Made by a program: the position numbers and the translations under genes. Shown here piece after piece: positions 25,180 to 35,694 of a stretch of DNA of 64,000 nt (position 1 is its first letter; each line of letters opens with the position of its first letter). The notes below the pieces were generated by a model, which searched no databases, was not told where the DNA came from, and worked only from the letters and a program-made list of their open reading frames with translations. The stretch is from Eonycteris spelaea (lineage: Eukaryota; Chordata; Mammalia; Chiroptera; Pteropodidae), in the NCBI GenBank assembly GCA_003508835.1, contig PUFA01000006.1, forward strand, positions 2,356,001-2,420,000, in the 5' to 3' direction.

Positions 25180-25900
25180 TGGATGCGTGTTTGAACATAT
25201 ACAGCCATAGCGTAAAAATAGCCAATGTGAAAAGATGCTCAACTGCTCTTGTAATCAAAGAAATGCAAATTAAATTGAGATGCCATTTTTTGCCTATTAG
25301 CTTGGAAAAGAAAATTTTGGGGTGATAATTCCCACTGCTGGTGAGGATGCAAAAACGAGGTCCTCTCATGACCTGTTTGGTGGGAGTGTACACTGACACA
25401 ATCTTCTGAAAATACTGAAAGGCTCAGAAATGCATGTGCCATTTAATTCAGCAATTCCACTTCCATGAATCTAGAATGAAAAAATAATCAGGAAGCTGAA
25501 CACATCTTATCTGCACAAATACAACAGTTGATTTAGAAGAGCAAAACTAAGAACAACATATGTGTACAACAATAAGGGAATGGCTAAATAAATTAGGGTA
25601 CTTCCAAGTGAGACCTACCCACAGCCATTAAAAATAAATGCAGAAGAATATTTAATAAAGAGGAAGATGTTAATGATTTTTTTTAAAGAGGTCTACAAAT
25701 CGTTGGGTAGGATGTGATCTTGTTTTTGTTATATATGTAATAGACGCACAGGAAATGGACTGTAAGATAATAATCAAATGGTAATAGTAGAGGTAAGATA
25801 ACAGATGGTTTTTACTTTTTCCTATACACTATTTTGTACTTACCAAATTGTCAACGGTGACCATGCACTGTTGTAATTTTTTTCAAAAAGCAACAATCGA
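25180..25900 (+). mobile_element. L1 LINE 3' fragment, old
   Basis: It contains the ORF2 3' phrase gaaaagatgctcaactgctc then aatcaaagaaatgcaaatta and ctgctggtgaggatgc, followed by AT-rich L1 3' sequence including gggaatggctaaataaatta. It is heavily mutated and 5' truncated. Confidence 0.8.
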
Positions 25901-25959
25901 TGCTATATTTTGAAAATTCACGCAGATATATTCAGACTGATGAATCTATCACGGCTGGG

Positions 25960-26200
25960 GGGCTGATCACGTCATTCCGCACTCCATTTATGGCTTTGTA
26001 TGTCTCCAGAAAGTGTTAAATTGTTCTTACCCCTTCTCTCGGTGCCCTCCAGCTCCACCCACAATCCAAAACCAAACTAAGCTAGGAGCACCCTGAAAGC
26101 TCCATTCTCTCCTGACTCTGGGTCTTGGCATGTGTCATGCTGTTCCTGCTGCAAAGCCCCCATCCCAACTCCCACTTATCCTAAGGACTGAGACAACAGT
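25960..26200 (+). repeat. L2 LINE fragment
   Basis: The pattern cactccatttatggctttg, ccacccacaatccaaaacca and gctgttcctgctgcaaagcc follows the L2 3' region in sense orientation. Confidence 0.5.
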
Positions 26201-26696
26201 TCCCTTCCCCCTTATACTCCCCCAGTCTCCCAGGTATCTCCACAGGACTACTGGAGACTGAAATCTCAAGGGCCTGGTCAGCTGACGCTCTAGACACCAA
26301 GCAGCATTAGAGTTTATAAACAAATGGAGGAGCCATGAGGCAAGGGAAGACCCTAAAATCAACAATCAGAGCCCTAGCCCTCTGCCTAGGGCCCTGGCAA
26401 CAGGAAACATACTTCCCTGAAGCTCTCGGCAAGCTCCACATGAAAATCAGGATCCAGTTCCATAAGCCATGTAAGCCAAGAGATACATTACTACAGCCCT
26501 CCACCTCAAGTCAGACCCTAGACCCCACCTGAGCAATATCTTGGCTCAGCAGGAGAATACAAAGACATTAGGCACACAGCTGGCCTCAGCACAAGCCAAA
26601 GAACCCAGGCCAGATCCAATGACACTCCCTGTCCACCGCTTGTCACCCCCAGGATAGCCAGTTCTCTTTTCTGCCAGCCCACAGCAGGGACAGGGC

Positions 26697-26713
26697 TGGC
26701 TGGCTGGCTGGCT
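26697..26713 (+). repeat. (GGCT)n simple repeat
   Basis: About four to five tandem ggct units lie about 60 bases from the donor of exon 5, inside intron 5. Confidence 0.85.
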
Positions 26714-26769
26714 GTTCCCAGACTTCGGTCTATCCACCCACCATGCCATGTCTCTTTCCCAGCGCATAC

Positions 26770-26911
26770 CTTCAAGCACTGAGAGCTTGGCACTAGTGTT
26801 GATCTCTCCCAGACTGTTGGTGGCCGTGCACTCATAGATGGCTTCGTCTCGCTGCACCCTCAGGGGCTGGATCCGCAGCACAGACCCTGCCCCATCATCA
26901 AACTCAATTAC
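26770..26911 (-). CDS. PTPRF: PTPRF exon 5: second half of Ig domain 1
   Basis: This 142-nt exon follows acceptor ttctctggcag and ends ...GTGCTTGAAG before donor gtatgcg. It encodes 47 residues from [15 protein letters not shown] to TSAKLSVLE and leaves one base (phase 1) for the next Glu codon. It contains the second Ig1 cysteine in the [11 protein letters not shown] signature and an NTS N-glycosylation sequon. It corresponds to about residues 80-126 of LAR. There are no disabling changes. Confidence 0.96.
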
Positions 26912-27072
26912 CTGCCAGAGAACACACGTGTAGTTACCACTTGCTCTGCGCCAGTCATCCTCTTGCCTTCAAAAGGCCCCCGGAGAGGGAGACCAAGGAG
27001 GAGTGAATTGAGGACCAGGCCTTGGGGTAGGAAGACCCTGAGCCCTGCCTTCTCCCCCCCTCGAGGACGTAC
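26912..27072 (-). other. PTPRF: PTPRF intron 4 (161 nt)
   Basis: This short intron splits Ig1. The donor is gtacgt and the acceptor is ttctctggcag. Its small size contrasts with the multi-kilobase introns on either side. Nothing else is recognised inside it. Confidence 0.93.
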
Positions 27073-27218
27073 CTCGAAGCGCTGGGAGCTGACTTTCTTC
27101 CCCTTCTTCATCCATGTGATACGTGGCTTGGGTTCCCCTGTGGCTTGGCACACAAAGGAGGCCACCCCTCCCGACAGCCCAGTCTGGTCCTCAGGGACCT
27201 TGATGAAGACAGGTTTGC
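27073..27218 (-). CDS. PTPRF: PTPRF exon 4: first half of Ig domain 1
   Basis: This 146-nt exon follows the acceptor ctccttctctccag and ends ...CGCTTCGAG before donor gtacgt. It completes the split Ser codon and encodes 48 residues from [11 protein letters not shown] to SSQRFE (about residues 31-79). It carries the first Ig1 cysteine (in FVCQATG) and the core tryptophan (in ITWMKKG). The lysine cluster KKGKK is the heparan/chondroitin sulphate binding loop described for type IIa phosphatases, and all its lysines are intact here. The exon ends in phase 0 and joins directly to exon 5 across a 161-nt intron. Confidence 0.96.
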
Positions 27219-27329
27219 CTGGAGAGAAGGAGAGACACCAGGTCACCAGGGGGCAGTCACTACAGACAGGGTCGACACGAGGTGGCAGTCATGGGGACAG
27301 GGGTCCTAGCAAGGAAGATCTATAGAGAA

Positions 27330-27560
27330 AACAACAGCAGTGACACCTAACCCCTACACAGTGCCTTCCAGGTGCCGGGCACTATTCAAAGAGCTGTGGG
27401 CATATGAGGTGGGTGCCATAAACCTCTACTTATAGAGAAGAAAATCAAGGCACAGAGAGGGTCAAGGATTTGCCCAACACGACACAGCTGGTTAGTAGCG
27501 GAGCTGAAATTTGAATTCGGGAGTTCTGAATACGAGATATGTGCTATACTGCTACATGCT
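27330..27560 (-). repeat. MIR SINE, nearly full
   Basis: Antisense MIR runs from the gtgccgggcactattcaaag region through gaaaatcaaggcacagagag, gatttgcccaacacgacaca and gctgaaatttgaattcggga. Confidence 0.8.
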
Positions 27561-28179
27561 TGTCTCTCACTCCCCCCATCAAGTCCCAGCTCTAGGACAA
27601 AGGCATGCTGGGAGCAGCCCCAGTATCTCCCCCAGATTTGCCTCTGCCCCTCTGCTCTCTACCTCAGTAACGGTTCCTTTATCTACCCCAAGGCTCAGCC
27701 AGAAAGCCATGACTCCTCCTCTCCATTGGCCCCACATATCAGCAGTCCACTTCCTAAATATCTCTGGATGCCTTCCCAGATGAATGCTTTCCTGTAAATC
27801 TGCTCCCCTCGCCTTGCCCCACTGACGGGGTTACTGCTGTCTGACAGCCTGGACGTCTCCCCAAAGGGTCCACAGGGAGGCAGGGGGAAGGGAGAAGGAG
27901 CGGGCTCAGACCCCATACTGCCATGCCCACATCACCATGATGCGAGCACCAGGGCCAGCCTGGAGCACTGTACCTATGAATCCCACTGCCCAGGGTCACG
28001 AGACTAGAGAAACCTGGCCTTCACTAAGACATAGCAACGCCTCGTTAATCCTGACAGCGGATCCATTTCCTATTAATCAGGCCAATGACCAGCTCCAGGA
28101 AGGCTAACACTGTGAGAAATGACCTTTCAGTCTACCCGCTCAGTGCTGATGAGTCCAGGCTTGGCCTGGTCTCTGGCAC

Positions 28180-28390
28180 AGAAGGTTGTGTTCAGTGACA
28201 ACAATACCTCACTCAGCATCCACTCTGCACCAGGTAGTCTGTCTTATTTAGTCCTTTGTCGTTATTATCCCCGCTTTATAGGTTTAGAGAGAGCAAGTCA
28301 CTCATCCAAGGTCACACAGTCAATGAGTGGTACATCCAAGACTTGCATTCAAACCTGTCTTGACTCCAGCAAAAACACCAGGCAAAAAAC
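28180..28390 (-). repeat. MIR SINE
   Basis: Antisense MIR features are atccactctgcaccaggtag, ttattatccccgctttatag and ccaaggtcacacagtcaatg. Confidence 0.8.
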
Positions 28391-28869
28391 AGTTCACATG
28401 GTATTGTTGGAGGCCTTGTCAGGAGCAGGGTCCGGGGCACAAAGCGGGGCCAAAGCCAGACTAAAGAAGGTTGAGGAGTGAGGAGGAGGTAAAGCAGGAG
28501 AAACAAGTGAAGTGACCAAACAAAACTGGCTATGACGGGGAAGACAAAGAAAACATGGTGCAGAAAACATGATGCTTGGAGAGGATGAGGGTTGGAGGAA
28601 GCTTTCACATTTTTCTTCCTAAGATGTGAAAGACAGTGTTTAAATGCTGATGGGGAGACGCCAGCAGAGAGGAAGAGGGTGCCGATCCAGGGGGGAGAGG
28701 AGGGACCGCAGGTGGGGCAGGGTCTCCGAGGAGAAGAGGGTCCAGGGGGACTTGCAGGGTCAAGAGTGACAACTGCAGCTGCCGCGCAGGGAGGACGTAA
28801 CCTTTCGGACAGCAGGGAGGAACCCATTTTACTAAGCACCCCAGGGTCCAGTGGGCTCTGGAGGTTTTC

Positions 28870-29000
28870 TGCAGTTTTTAAGCAAGTCACTCACCATCTC
28901 TGAGCCTCTGCTTTCTCATCTGCAAAATGGTGCTGGTGACACGGGTCTGTGCAGACGAAATGTGATGACTATAAACTGCTTTTCATAGGCTCAACATATG
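28870..29000 (+). repeat. MIR SINE
   Basis: The sense core reads gcaagtcactcaccatctct, then gagcctctgctttctcatct and gcaaaatggtgctgg. Confidence 0.8.
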
Positions 29001-29019
29001 GTGGGCCTTGCATGAGGGC

Positions 29020-29150
29020 GGCCGTCACTCTCATTAGCATTAGTAGCCTTAAAGCATGAGGTAGGTAGTATTACCACCCCCATTTTAAATATGGGGAAAT
29101 GGAGGCTCAGATAGAGCCAGGGTTTGATCCAGCATTCCAAATCCTAACCT
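29020..29150 (-). repeat. MIR SINE fragment
   Basis: The antisense order is gtagtattaccacccccatt, ttaaatatggggaaatggag and gctcagatagagccag. Confidence 0.7.
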
Positions 29151-29489
29151 CGGGACCCACCTGGCTGCTCTTGGAGCAGCCGGGGTGTGAGGGCAGCCGG
29201 CGAAGAGGAGCCAGGGCCACCTTGATAGAAAAACACACAAGCCTGGTGGGGACCAGAGTGGTGTGGGGACAACACAGGTTCGGGAAGCCTCAGTCCGTCT
29301 CGCCCTTCCCCCAAATGCCCTCTGAAGGAGGCTCCAGACTCCCCCAGTTCTGCAGTTTCTGTACTGCCCGGCTCTTTCAGACAGGTCCTGTCAGATACGC
29401 TCTGCCCCTTCGAGCTCCACCAGGGCGGGGCACATCTGTCCATCCCCCCACACACTGCACGCCCGCACCCACTCCTGAGGACCTCCAGG

Positions 29490-30210
29490 AAGCAGCCTCC
29501 CCACTCTCCTTCTGCACTGCCATGACCTTAATCCAGACACCACTTTCCCTGGACCGGGCACTCCACCCATCTGACGGGCTGTGTCCCTGCCTCCAGTCTT
29601 GCCCGCTGCAGCCTGTTCTTTATTCAGCAGCCAGGGTGAAATGACAGTCTCTCTGCCCTGACCAAAACCCTTCAAAGGCATCCCACTGCTCTCAAAACAA
29701 AATTTAAACTCTATCATGGCAGACAGAGCCTGGACAGGTCTGACCCGGGACACTCGCACCAGCCCCAGCCAATTTCCTCGGCCCCCCAAGCCCTGGCACT
29801 GTCCCCTGAGGCATCAGGGTCTCTGCATAGCCTTTTCCTCTGCCACAAACCTCTCGGATTACCTCTTTACCCACTAACTCCTATTTACCTTTTTGAACCC
29901 AATTTAAACATCATTTCCTCAGGAAACACTCCTTGGTCTCCCCGTTGAGGTGCCTACCTCCATTATCAGTTCCTGGTTTAAAGCTGTCTGGTAACTCCAT
30001 CTACCTCTCTCCTAGCACTGCTCATGGTTTGTTATGTCCATGTGTGAAGCGATCACTTTTTCCACATTTGGGGGAAATGACTATTTGAGTCATAGCTGTT
30101 TCCCCACTTAGAACAATAGCCCTGGGCAGGGCAGACACCATGCCTGCCTTGCTTCCTGCCTGTCATAGTATCCAACCCAATTCCTGGCACACAGGGGTGT
30201 GGAAGAATGA
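29490..30210 (+). repeat. L2 LINE 3' region
   Basis: L2 phrases appear in order: cagcagccagggtgaaatga, cccttcaaaggcatcccact, ctctcaaaacaaaatttaaa, catcatttcctcaggaaaca and attcctggcacacagg. It is old and indel-rich. Confidence 0.8.
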
Positions 30211-30406
30211 AGGAGTAACTGACAAGGGAAGGCCTGAGGATGGAGCCTGCAGCCCCTCATACACGGGGGCCCCTCCGCCAGGAGAGAAACCCAGGGTGAG
30301 AAGCCCAGGGTAGAAACCCTTCTTGGCTCCAGTCTCAACACGTCTACACAGAAACCAGAGACTGGACGGAACCTGCTCAACCTGAATGGCTGGGTGAGTA
30401 TGCCTA

Positions 30407-30444
30407 GGGGTGGGGTGGGGTGGGGTGGGGTGGGTGGGGCGGGG
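30407..30444 (+). repeat. G-quadruplex-prone (GGGGT)n tract
   Basis: Eight consecutive G3-G4 runs are separated by single bases (ggggtggggtggggt pattern, ending ggggcgggg). This far exceeds the four runs needed for a quadruplex. The G-rich strand is the template strand of PTPRF, in intron 3. Confidence 0.9.
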
Positions 30445-31839
30445 CCTCAGCACCAAACAAAGAACCAGAAACCGGGGAGAGCCAGGTATGGGTCAGGAGA
30501 GAGAGCAGAGAAGGGGAAAGGCATTAGTACTGTGTGGAGGCTGGACTGGGCCCAAGACCTGGGGCCACGCAGGAGCCAGAACACCCTTGGAGTCTGGACA
30601 GGGGCCAGTGCCCCACCCGGCCCACCCACCCACCAGACTCTGGCAAGACTGGCAGTGCTGCCCAAGCCGGGTGCTGCCCAGGGGCAGGCCCCGCCCAGTC
30701 TGGCCTCACCCTGGCTTCCCTCAAACCCACCCCCACCCCCACCAGAGGGCACCTCACACATCACAGGAACCAAAGCAAACTCCAGCTCATCCTCCTCTGA
30801 AAGCCCTGCCATGCCCTCACCTCTTTTGTTTACCAGGCAGACCTTTGGGGAGCACAAATCTGACCATGTTTCTTCCCAGCTCCAAACCCTGTTTTTCTCC
30901 CCTCTCCCCTCTCCACACTTGCTCCGGCTAACCTCTCCAGGCTCACCTGTCTTGACTCTTTCAAAAAAGAGCATGTGCCATGGGCCAAGCACTGTTCTAG
31001 ATCACAGCTTGGCCCCAGTGGACTCGCCACCCCCCACCCAGGCCTGCTCTGACAGGCCAGGCCCATGGGCACCTCCTTGCCTTTGCCTGTGCCCTGCCCC
31101 TCTGAGGCATCCCACCCCCCAAGCCTGTGGAAGCCTGTTCTGCATCCTGAAGCCCTTGATTTTCCCAGCCCAGCACTGATCATCACGTGCCATGGTGACT
31201 GATCAGGTCCCCAGGCAGGTGGGCAAAAACCAGGTGACTTGATCACTCTGCCCAGGGCTGACCCAAAGCTGAGGGTCTGAACAGAACTTCCTAGACCATG
31301 TGCCAGGAGGGGCTTTCTGTCCCACTAGAATGTGACTCCACCTGCCCCCTATCCCACCGCAGGGGCAGCATTTGGGCAGCAGCTTCCAGGAGCACGTGCC
31401 CTGGGGCGCTCTCAGGCAGCTCAGGCTGCTGAGCCCTTGCAAGGTGGGAGGGAGTGGCCTGCCTGCGAAAGGAAACAGTAGGCCGTGGGGGGGGTGGGCA
31501 CACCTCCCAGGGTCCAGGCCTGGGGACAGCCAAACTGGGCCACCTCCAAGGCTCCTCCATGGGAGACTGACTGCTATTTTGTGCCTTCCCTGCAGAGTAC
31601 CCATACACACCACACAGCACATGGGAACAGAGAGCAGACATGCAGCAGCAAGGGACTGCCAGGCAGGGGAGGGAGCTCCTGGAGAGGCGGATTTCCCAGG
31701 CCCTAAACTGCCTAATGAGGTAAGGCTCATTAGTATGGGCTCCTGTAACTGCTGGCGTCCCCAGGAGGGAGACCCCTCAGAGACGACCCTGGGTTCCCTG
31801 GGACACACAGGAAGCCCTAGGTCACGTCCTCTGTTGGGG

Positions 31840-32000
31840 AGAGCACATACTAGGTGCCAGGTGCCTTGAACATGTGACCTCAGCTAACCTTTCCGGGTAG
31901 GAGCGATCATTGTCATTGTGCAATAGGAAAACAGGACTGAGAGAGAAAGCAACCTGCTGGAAGTTGCACAGAGGGCAGAGTCTAGACAGGCTACTAGGTC
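31840..32000 (-). repeat. MIR SINE
   Basis: The antisense pattern is cacatactaggtgccaggtg, then caataggaaaacaggactga and aacctgctggaagttgcaca. Confidence 0.65.
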
Positions 32001-34818
32001 CTGCCTACCCGTGAGGACAAGGGGGAGAGCACTGCAAACCTGTGTGCAGCACTCTGCCATGTTCCTGCGCCACGGGCTCTGGAGAGAGGGGGGGTGATAT
32101 GACCGACACATCCTCAGCTACTCAGGCTCTTGTCCCCACCCACCACCCACCCCTCCAGCCATCAGGCATCTTCCTCTAGGCTCCTAAGATGCCAAGTCAC
32201 TGGGCCATAATCAGGTCCCTTCTCAGACCCTGTCGCCTCATCCTGTATTCCTGCCTCTGTCCAATGCGGTGTGCAGATGAAAGGGAGCTAGTTCTCACTG
32301 TGGCTCTCCCATGAGCTCCATGGAGCCCAGGCCCCCCGCTTCTTCTGCCAATCTCGTCTCATTTTACGTATGATACCCCCATTACCAAATGCCCACTCAC
32401 TCTTCAGGGCCCCCTCTTCCAGGAAGCCTTTCAGCCCTCCTCCCAAGATGCTCGGGTCCTGCCTCTGTGCCAGTGTGCCCCCAACACAGCACATGCTGCA
32501 ATGATCCACACTGCAGATTAGGCAGACATGGCTTCTTTCTGCCACATAGGTAGATCAGCAGAAATCTCTTTCTGCTCAGGACCACATCTGGCCCCACAAG
32601 CCTCCCCTTCGAGAAGCTGCCAAGCCCCAGGCGAGGGAAGCTGCCCAAGCCCCTCGTGCCGAGGTCTCCCCTGGAGCTGACTGGGCACTGACGCTGGGGC
32701 CTCTGGGCTAACTCCTGGCAGCTGCTTCTCCACACCCCCTCCTTCCGCTTCCCTCAGAGGCCAGGGCCCCCACCATTCATTTGTCTCGTTAAGAGGCCTA
32801 TAGAAACACATTTGTCTGCTCCGCGCTTCACTGCTCTGGTCGTTAATTCTCTGGGGTGCCTGCCCTACCTTTTGCAGCAGCTCTGTCCATATTTGCCGCT
32901 CAACCTTAGCTAGAAGTCTACCAAGCCCAGACAAGCCTGACCGAGGGGGAGGGGACAGATCCAAAGTGTGTGCCGCGTAAAGCTGATCTGTAGGACAGAC
33001 CCTTCCTGCTGGGGCCAGGTCACCATGGCCCCCAGCCCAGGTCCCCGTCCCACAGCTCTCTGCCTAGGAGCAGAGCCCAGTTCATCTATTTGAGTGTCTC
33101 TAGCTGGTTTCTACATTCAAGACCCTGGCCTTTGGCCTCTGGTCCTTAAGGAACCAGCATGCAGGTTCTTGGACTCTGCTCTAAAAACTCTTCTGCTCTG
33201 TCCCAATTCTTACTGGGGTCCAGGCCTGACTCTACCCCACCACTCACTCACCTACCACACACTCTTTAAGATCTGAGCTGGCCAACGGCCCGACCTACCC
33301 CTCGCCCAAGAACTCACAGTCCAATGGGACAGGCAGGCCTAACAGAGATAGTCACAATGATGTCGTCACAATGATGTCATCAGACAGGAGCACAGAGGAG
33401 CAGCACATGAGCCAGGCTTCCAGAGGAAGTGACAGCTCCAGGGAAGAAAGAACCGGTCAGGTGAAACGGATGGGGAAGAGTGTTCTAAGCAGAGGAAACA
33501 GAAGGAACCGAGGCCTGGAGAGCACGTGAACAACTGAGAAGAGTCAGCACAGCGAGGGTGTGGGGTGCAGGGCAGAGTGCGGGATGAAGCGGGCAGAGGC
33601 CTGACGACGCAGGGCCCGGGGAAGAGTTGAGACCTCCAGGCTTGTTCTTGGAAACGAGAGGAGAAGAGGACGATGGGCGACAGGATAAGGCTTCCATTTT
33701 GCAACATGACTCTTACTTTGGAATGGAGAATGGATTACAGGGCAAGAGAATGGAGACAGAGAAGCTGTCGGGAGGCTGTTGCACACAGAAGCCCAAACCA
33801 GAGCCGAGGGTGGCTTGGGTGAAGGCAGCGGAGAGAGAAGTGGACGCATTCCAAAGATATTTAGAAAGTAGAAACAACAGAACTTGGTGATGGATTAGAC
33901 GTGGGGTATGAGAGGGAGGAGACTGGGAGGAGGCCCAGCTTTCTGACTTGGGTGACTGGGTGGGTGGTAATGCCATTCGCCAGGAGAGAAAACACAGGAA
34001 GACGAGCAGGTTCAGGGGGATGAGAGTGAGGGGTACAGGCTGGGGCATGCTGAGCCTGAAGCGGGAGGGGAAGGCAGTTATTTTCTCAGGATGTGTTGAC
34101 TCTGAAAGCCCAGCTGGACGGTCGTCCCGCTGCCCTCACGCTCCTGTACGCAGGCCCTGAGAGTGTCCGAGGTGGGGTAGGGGGGTCAGGGTAGTACTGC
34201 CATGTCCGGGGGCTACCGACCCCACGGGACTCGCGACGAGCCTTTGCTTTTCTGCCAGCGTGGAAGTCACACCGGACGACTTCGACCCCAACCTGCCCCT
34301 GCAGGCTCAAGCCCTCTCCCAGAGGCCCCAACCAGACCTGGAGACCACTCCCACCCCTTAACCCCACTCTACTCCCACCTGCCCAGCCCTCCCATTGCCA
34401 GAACCTCAATGCTCCCATCACCCCTCATCCCCGCATCCCAGGAGTTATGCCCTCCCCTTCCTCTTGCCCTTCTAGCCCCATCGGGGCCCAGCCTGGGAGG
34501 ACAAAGGGCGGGAGCTCCAGTCCAACCCCTCTCCAGATCTGGTCCTGAATAATTAATGAGCCATTAGGAGAAAGGGCCCCGGGTGGAGCAAAGAGAGACA
34601 TCTTTGCCTAGAGACTTGGGAGGGGGTTGGGGGAAACTCTATGGCCTGCTGACCCCACGGTGACCCCTGGGTTGGCTCTTGGCCACTTCTGGGCTCAGGA
34701 CAGGCTGGGAACAGCCCCATCCCCCAGGGACCTTGGTTCCGACCTCGCCCCTCCCCCTCAGTGTGCAGATTGGCTAAATCAGCCCTGTGCCCCGCCTCCC
34801 ACCAGTAACCAAGCAGTG

Positions 34819-34832
34819 GTAACCATGGTGAC
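34819..34832. promoter_or_regulatory. RFX X-box-like site, one mismatch
   Basis: GTAACCATGGTGAC differs from the X-box consensus by one base. It lies in intron 3, about 800 bp upstream (in the transcript sense) of the start-codon exon, next to a half-site at 34805-34810. Confidence 0.4.
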
Positions 34833-35603
34833 GGGGTGGCTGCGGCCAGTCTCCTAGTGCCAGGCAGGGGAAGGGCGGCAGGAAAGGGACCAAAGTTCAT
34901 AGTTGGATCTGGGCAGGGGAAGGGGACAACCCCACCTCCCCCAACATACTCAGCCAGGGGCGCTGCAGCCCAGCTCCCTCCTGGCCAAGCACAATCTTCC
35001 CCTCATTCCCAAGGCTGAAGGGCTGGGAGGACAAAAGGAGGGGCTCAATGTCTCTACACCTGAATCCTGAGGGTCTAGCCCAGGGGATGAGCTACAATGC
35101 TCTGGCTTCTGAGCCCTCCCGGGGCCTGTGGACACATGTGGCATCCCAGTCCCACGTCCATTACACTTTCCTTTTGTGTTGCACTCCTCCCCCTATTCCC
35201 ATGCCAACCCCTGACACGGCTCTGGCTGTGCCTTCTGCACAGATATGCAGTGGCAGACACAGCACACGCCTGAGCACGTCACCCAATGACCACATGAATC
35301 CCAGACATGTCTCACCCTCAGCATATAAAACAGGGTCACACTTAAGACATGCCCCACCCTGCAGTGCCTTAAGGGATGTGCAGAGACCTCACAAGATGCA
35401 CCAGGAAGCATGGGGATGGGGTCCTCCTTGGATAAGGGCTCTCCATATGGGGAGTTGTCTCTAGGATGGAAGGTCTAGAAGGCTCTCTAGCCATCCCCTC
35501 TCTCCTAGTAAGCTGGTCCTGTTCCCTATCCCAGAGTCCTGCTGCTAGGAGAGATGCTACCTTTTGACCTGTGAGATCCCACACCCTGAGGAGTCAGACT
35601 TAC

Positions 35604-35694
35604 TGTCACCATGGGCACCTGCCACCAAACCAAGCATCACGAGTGCAGGCACAAGGGGCACCATCGTCCTCCCTGGGACTGGTTCAGGGGCCAT
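35604..35694 (-). CDS. PTPRF: PTPRF exon 3 coding part: start codon and signal peptide
   Basis: The exon spans 35739-35604, with acceptor tctccatcacag and donor gtaagtctg. The first 45 nt are leader. The ATG at 35694-35692 opens MAPEPVPGRT, then MVPLVPALVMLGLVAGAHGD, and the exon ends in phase 1 with the A of the next Ser codon. This matches the human LAR N-terminus except Val for Ala at residue 6. Residues 11-27 form the hydrophobic core of a secretory signal peptide, with likely cleavage after the AHG region. Met1 has T at -3 and G at +4, while Met11 (35664-35662) has A at -3 and G at +4. Initiation at Met11 would therefore also give a normal signal peptide. Confidence 0.93.

Larger units (their letters stand above)
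14699..26769 (-). other. PTPRF: PTPRF intron 5 (about 12 kb)
   Basis: The donor is gtatgcg at 26769 and the acceptor ctgctctttgtctgcag lies before 14698. The contents are: a GGCT simple repeat near 26697-26713; an L2 piece at about 25960-26200; an L1 3' fragment at about 25180-25900; a MIR at about 24930-25090; an enhancer-like block at about 23490-23580; a CA/CTGCTGTA minisatellite at about 22750-22950; a DNA-transposon-like repeat at 20657-20836; a degenerate CACGTG/CAGA-rich stretch at about 19200-19610; a CpG-rich patch with an X-box at about 17800-18120; a MIR at about 17540-17720; a G run near 16658-16673; and a MIR at about 15590-15770. No further exon is supported. Confidence 0.8.
27219..35603 (-). 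other. PTPRF: PTPRF intron 3
   Basis: The donor is gtaagtctg at 35603 and the acceptor ttctctccag lies before 27218. The intron holds an X-box-like palindrome at 34819-34832, a short AT-rich homeodomain-motif patch near 34545-34565, MIR copies at about 31840-32000, 29020-29150, 28870-29000, 28180-28390 and 27330-27560, an L2 at about 29490-30210, and a G-rich tract at 30407-30444. I see no coding exon. Confidence 0.8.

Noticed and set aside
30394..31179. 261-codon plus-strand open frame
   Set aside because: It starts in the G-rich repeat tract and is Pro/Ser-rich without homology I recognise. It is intronic.
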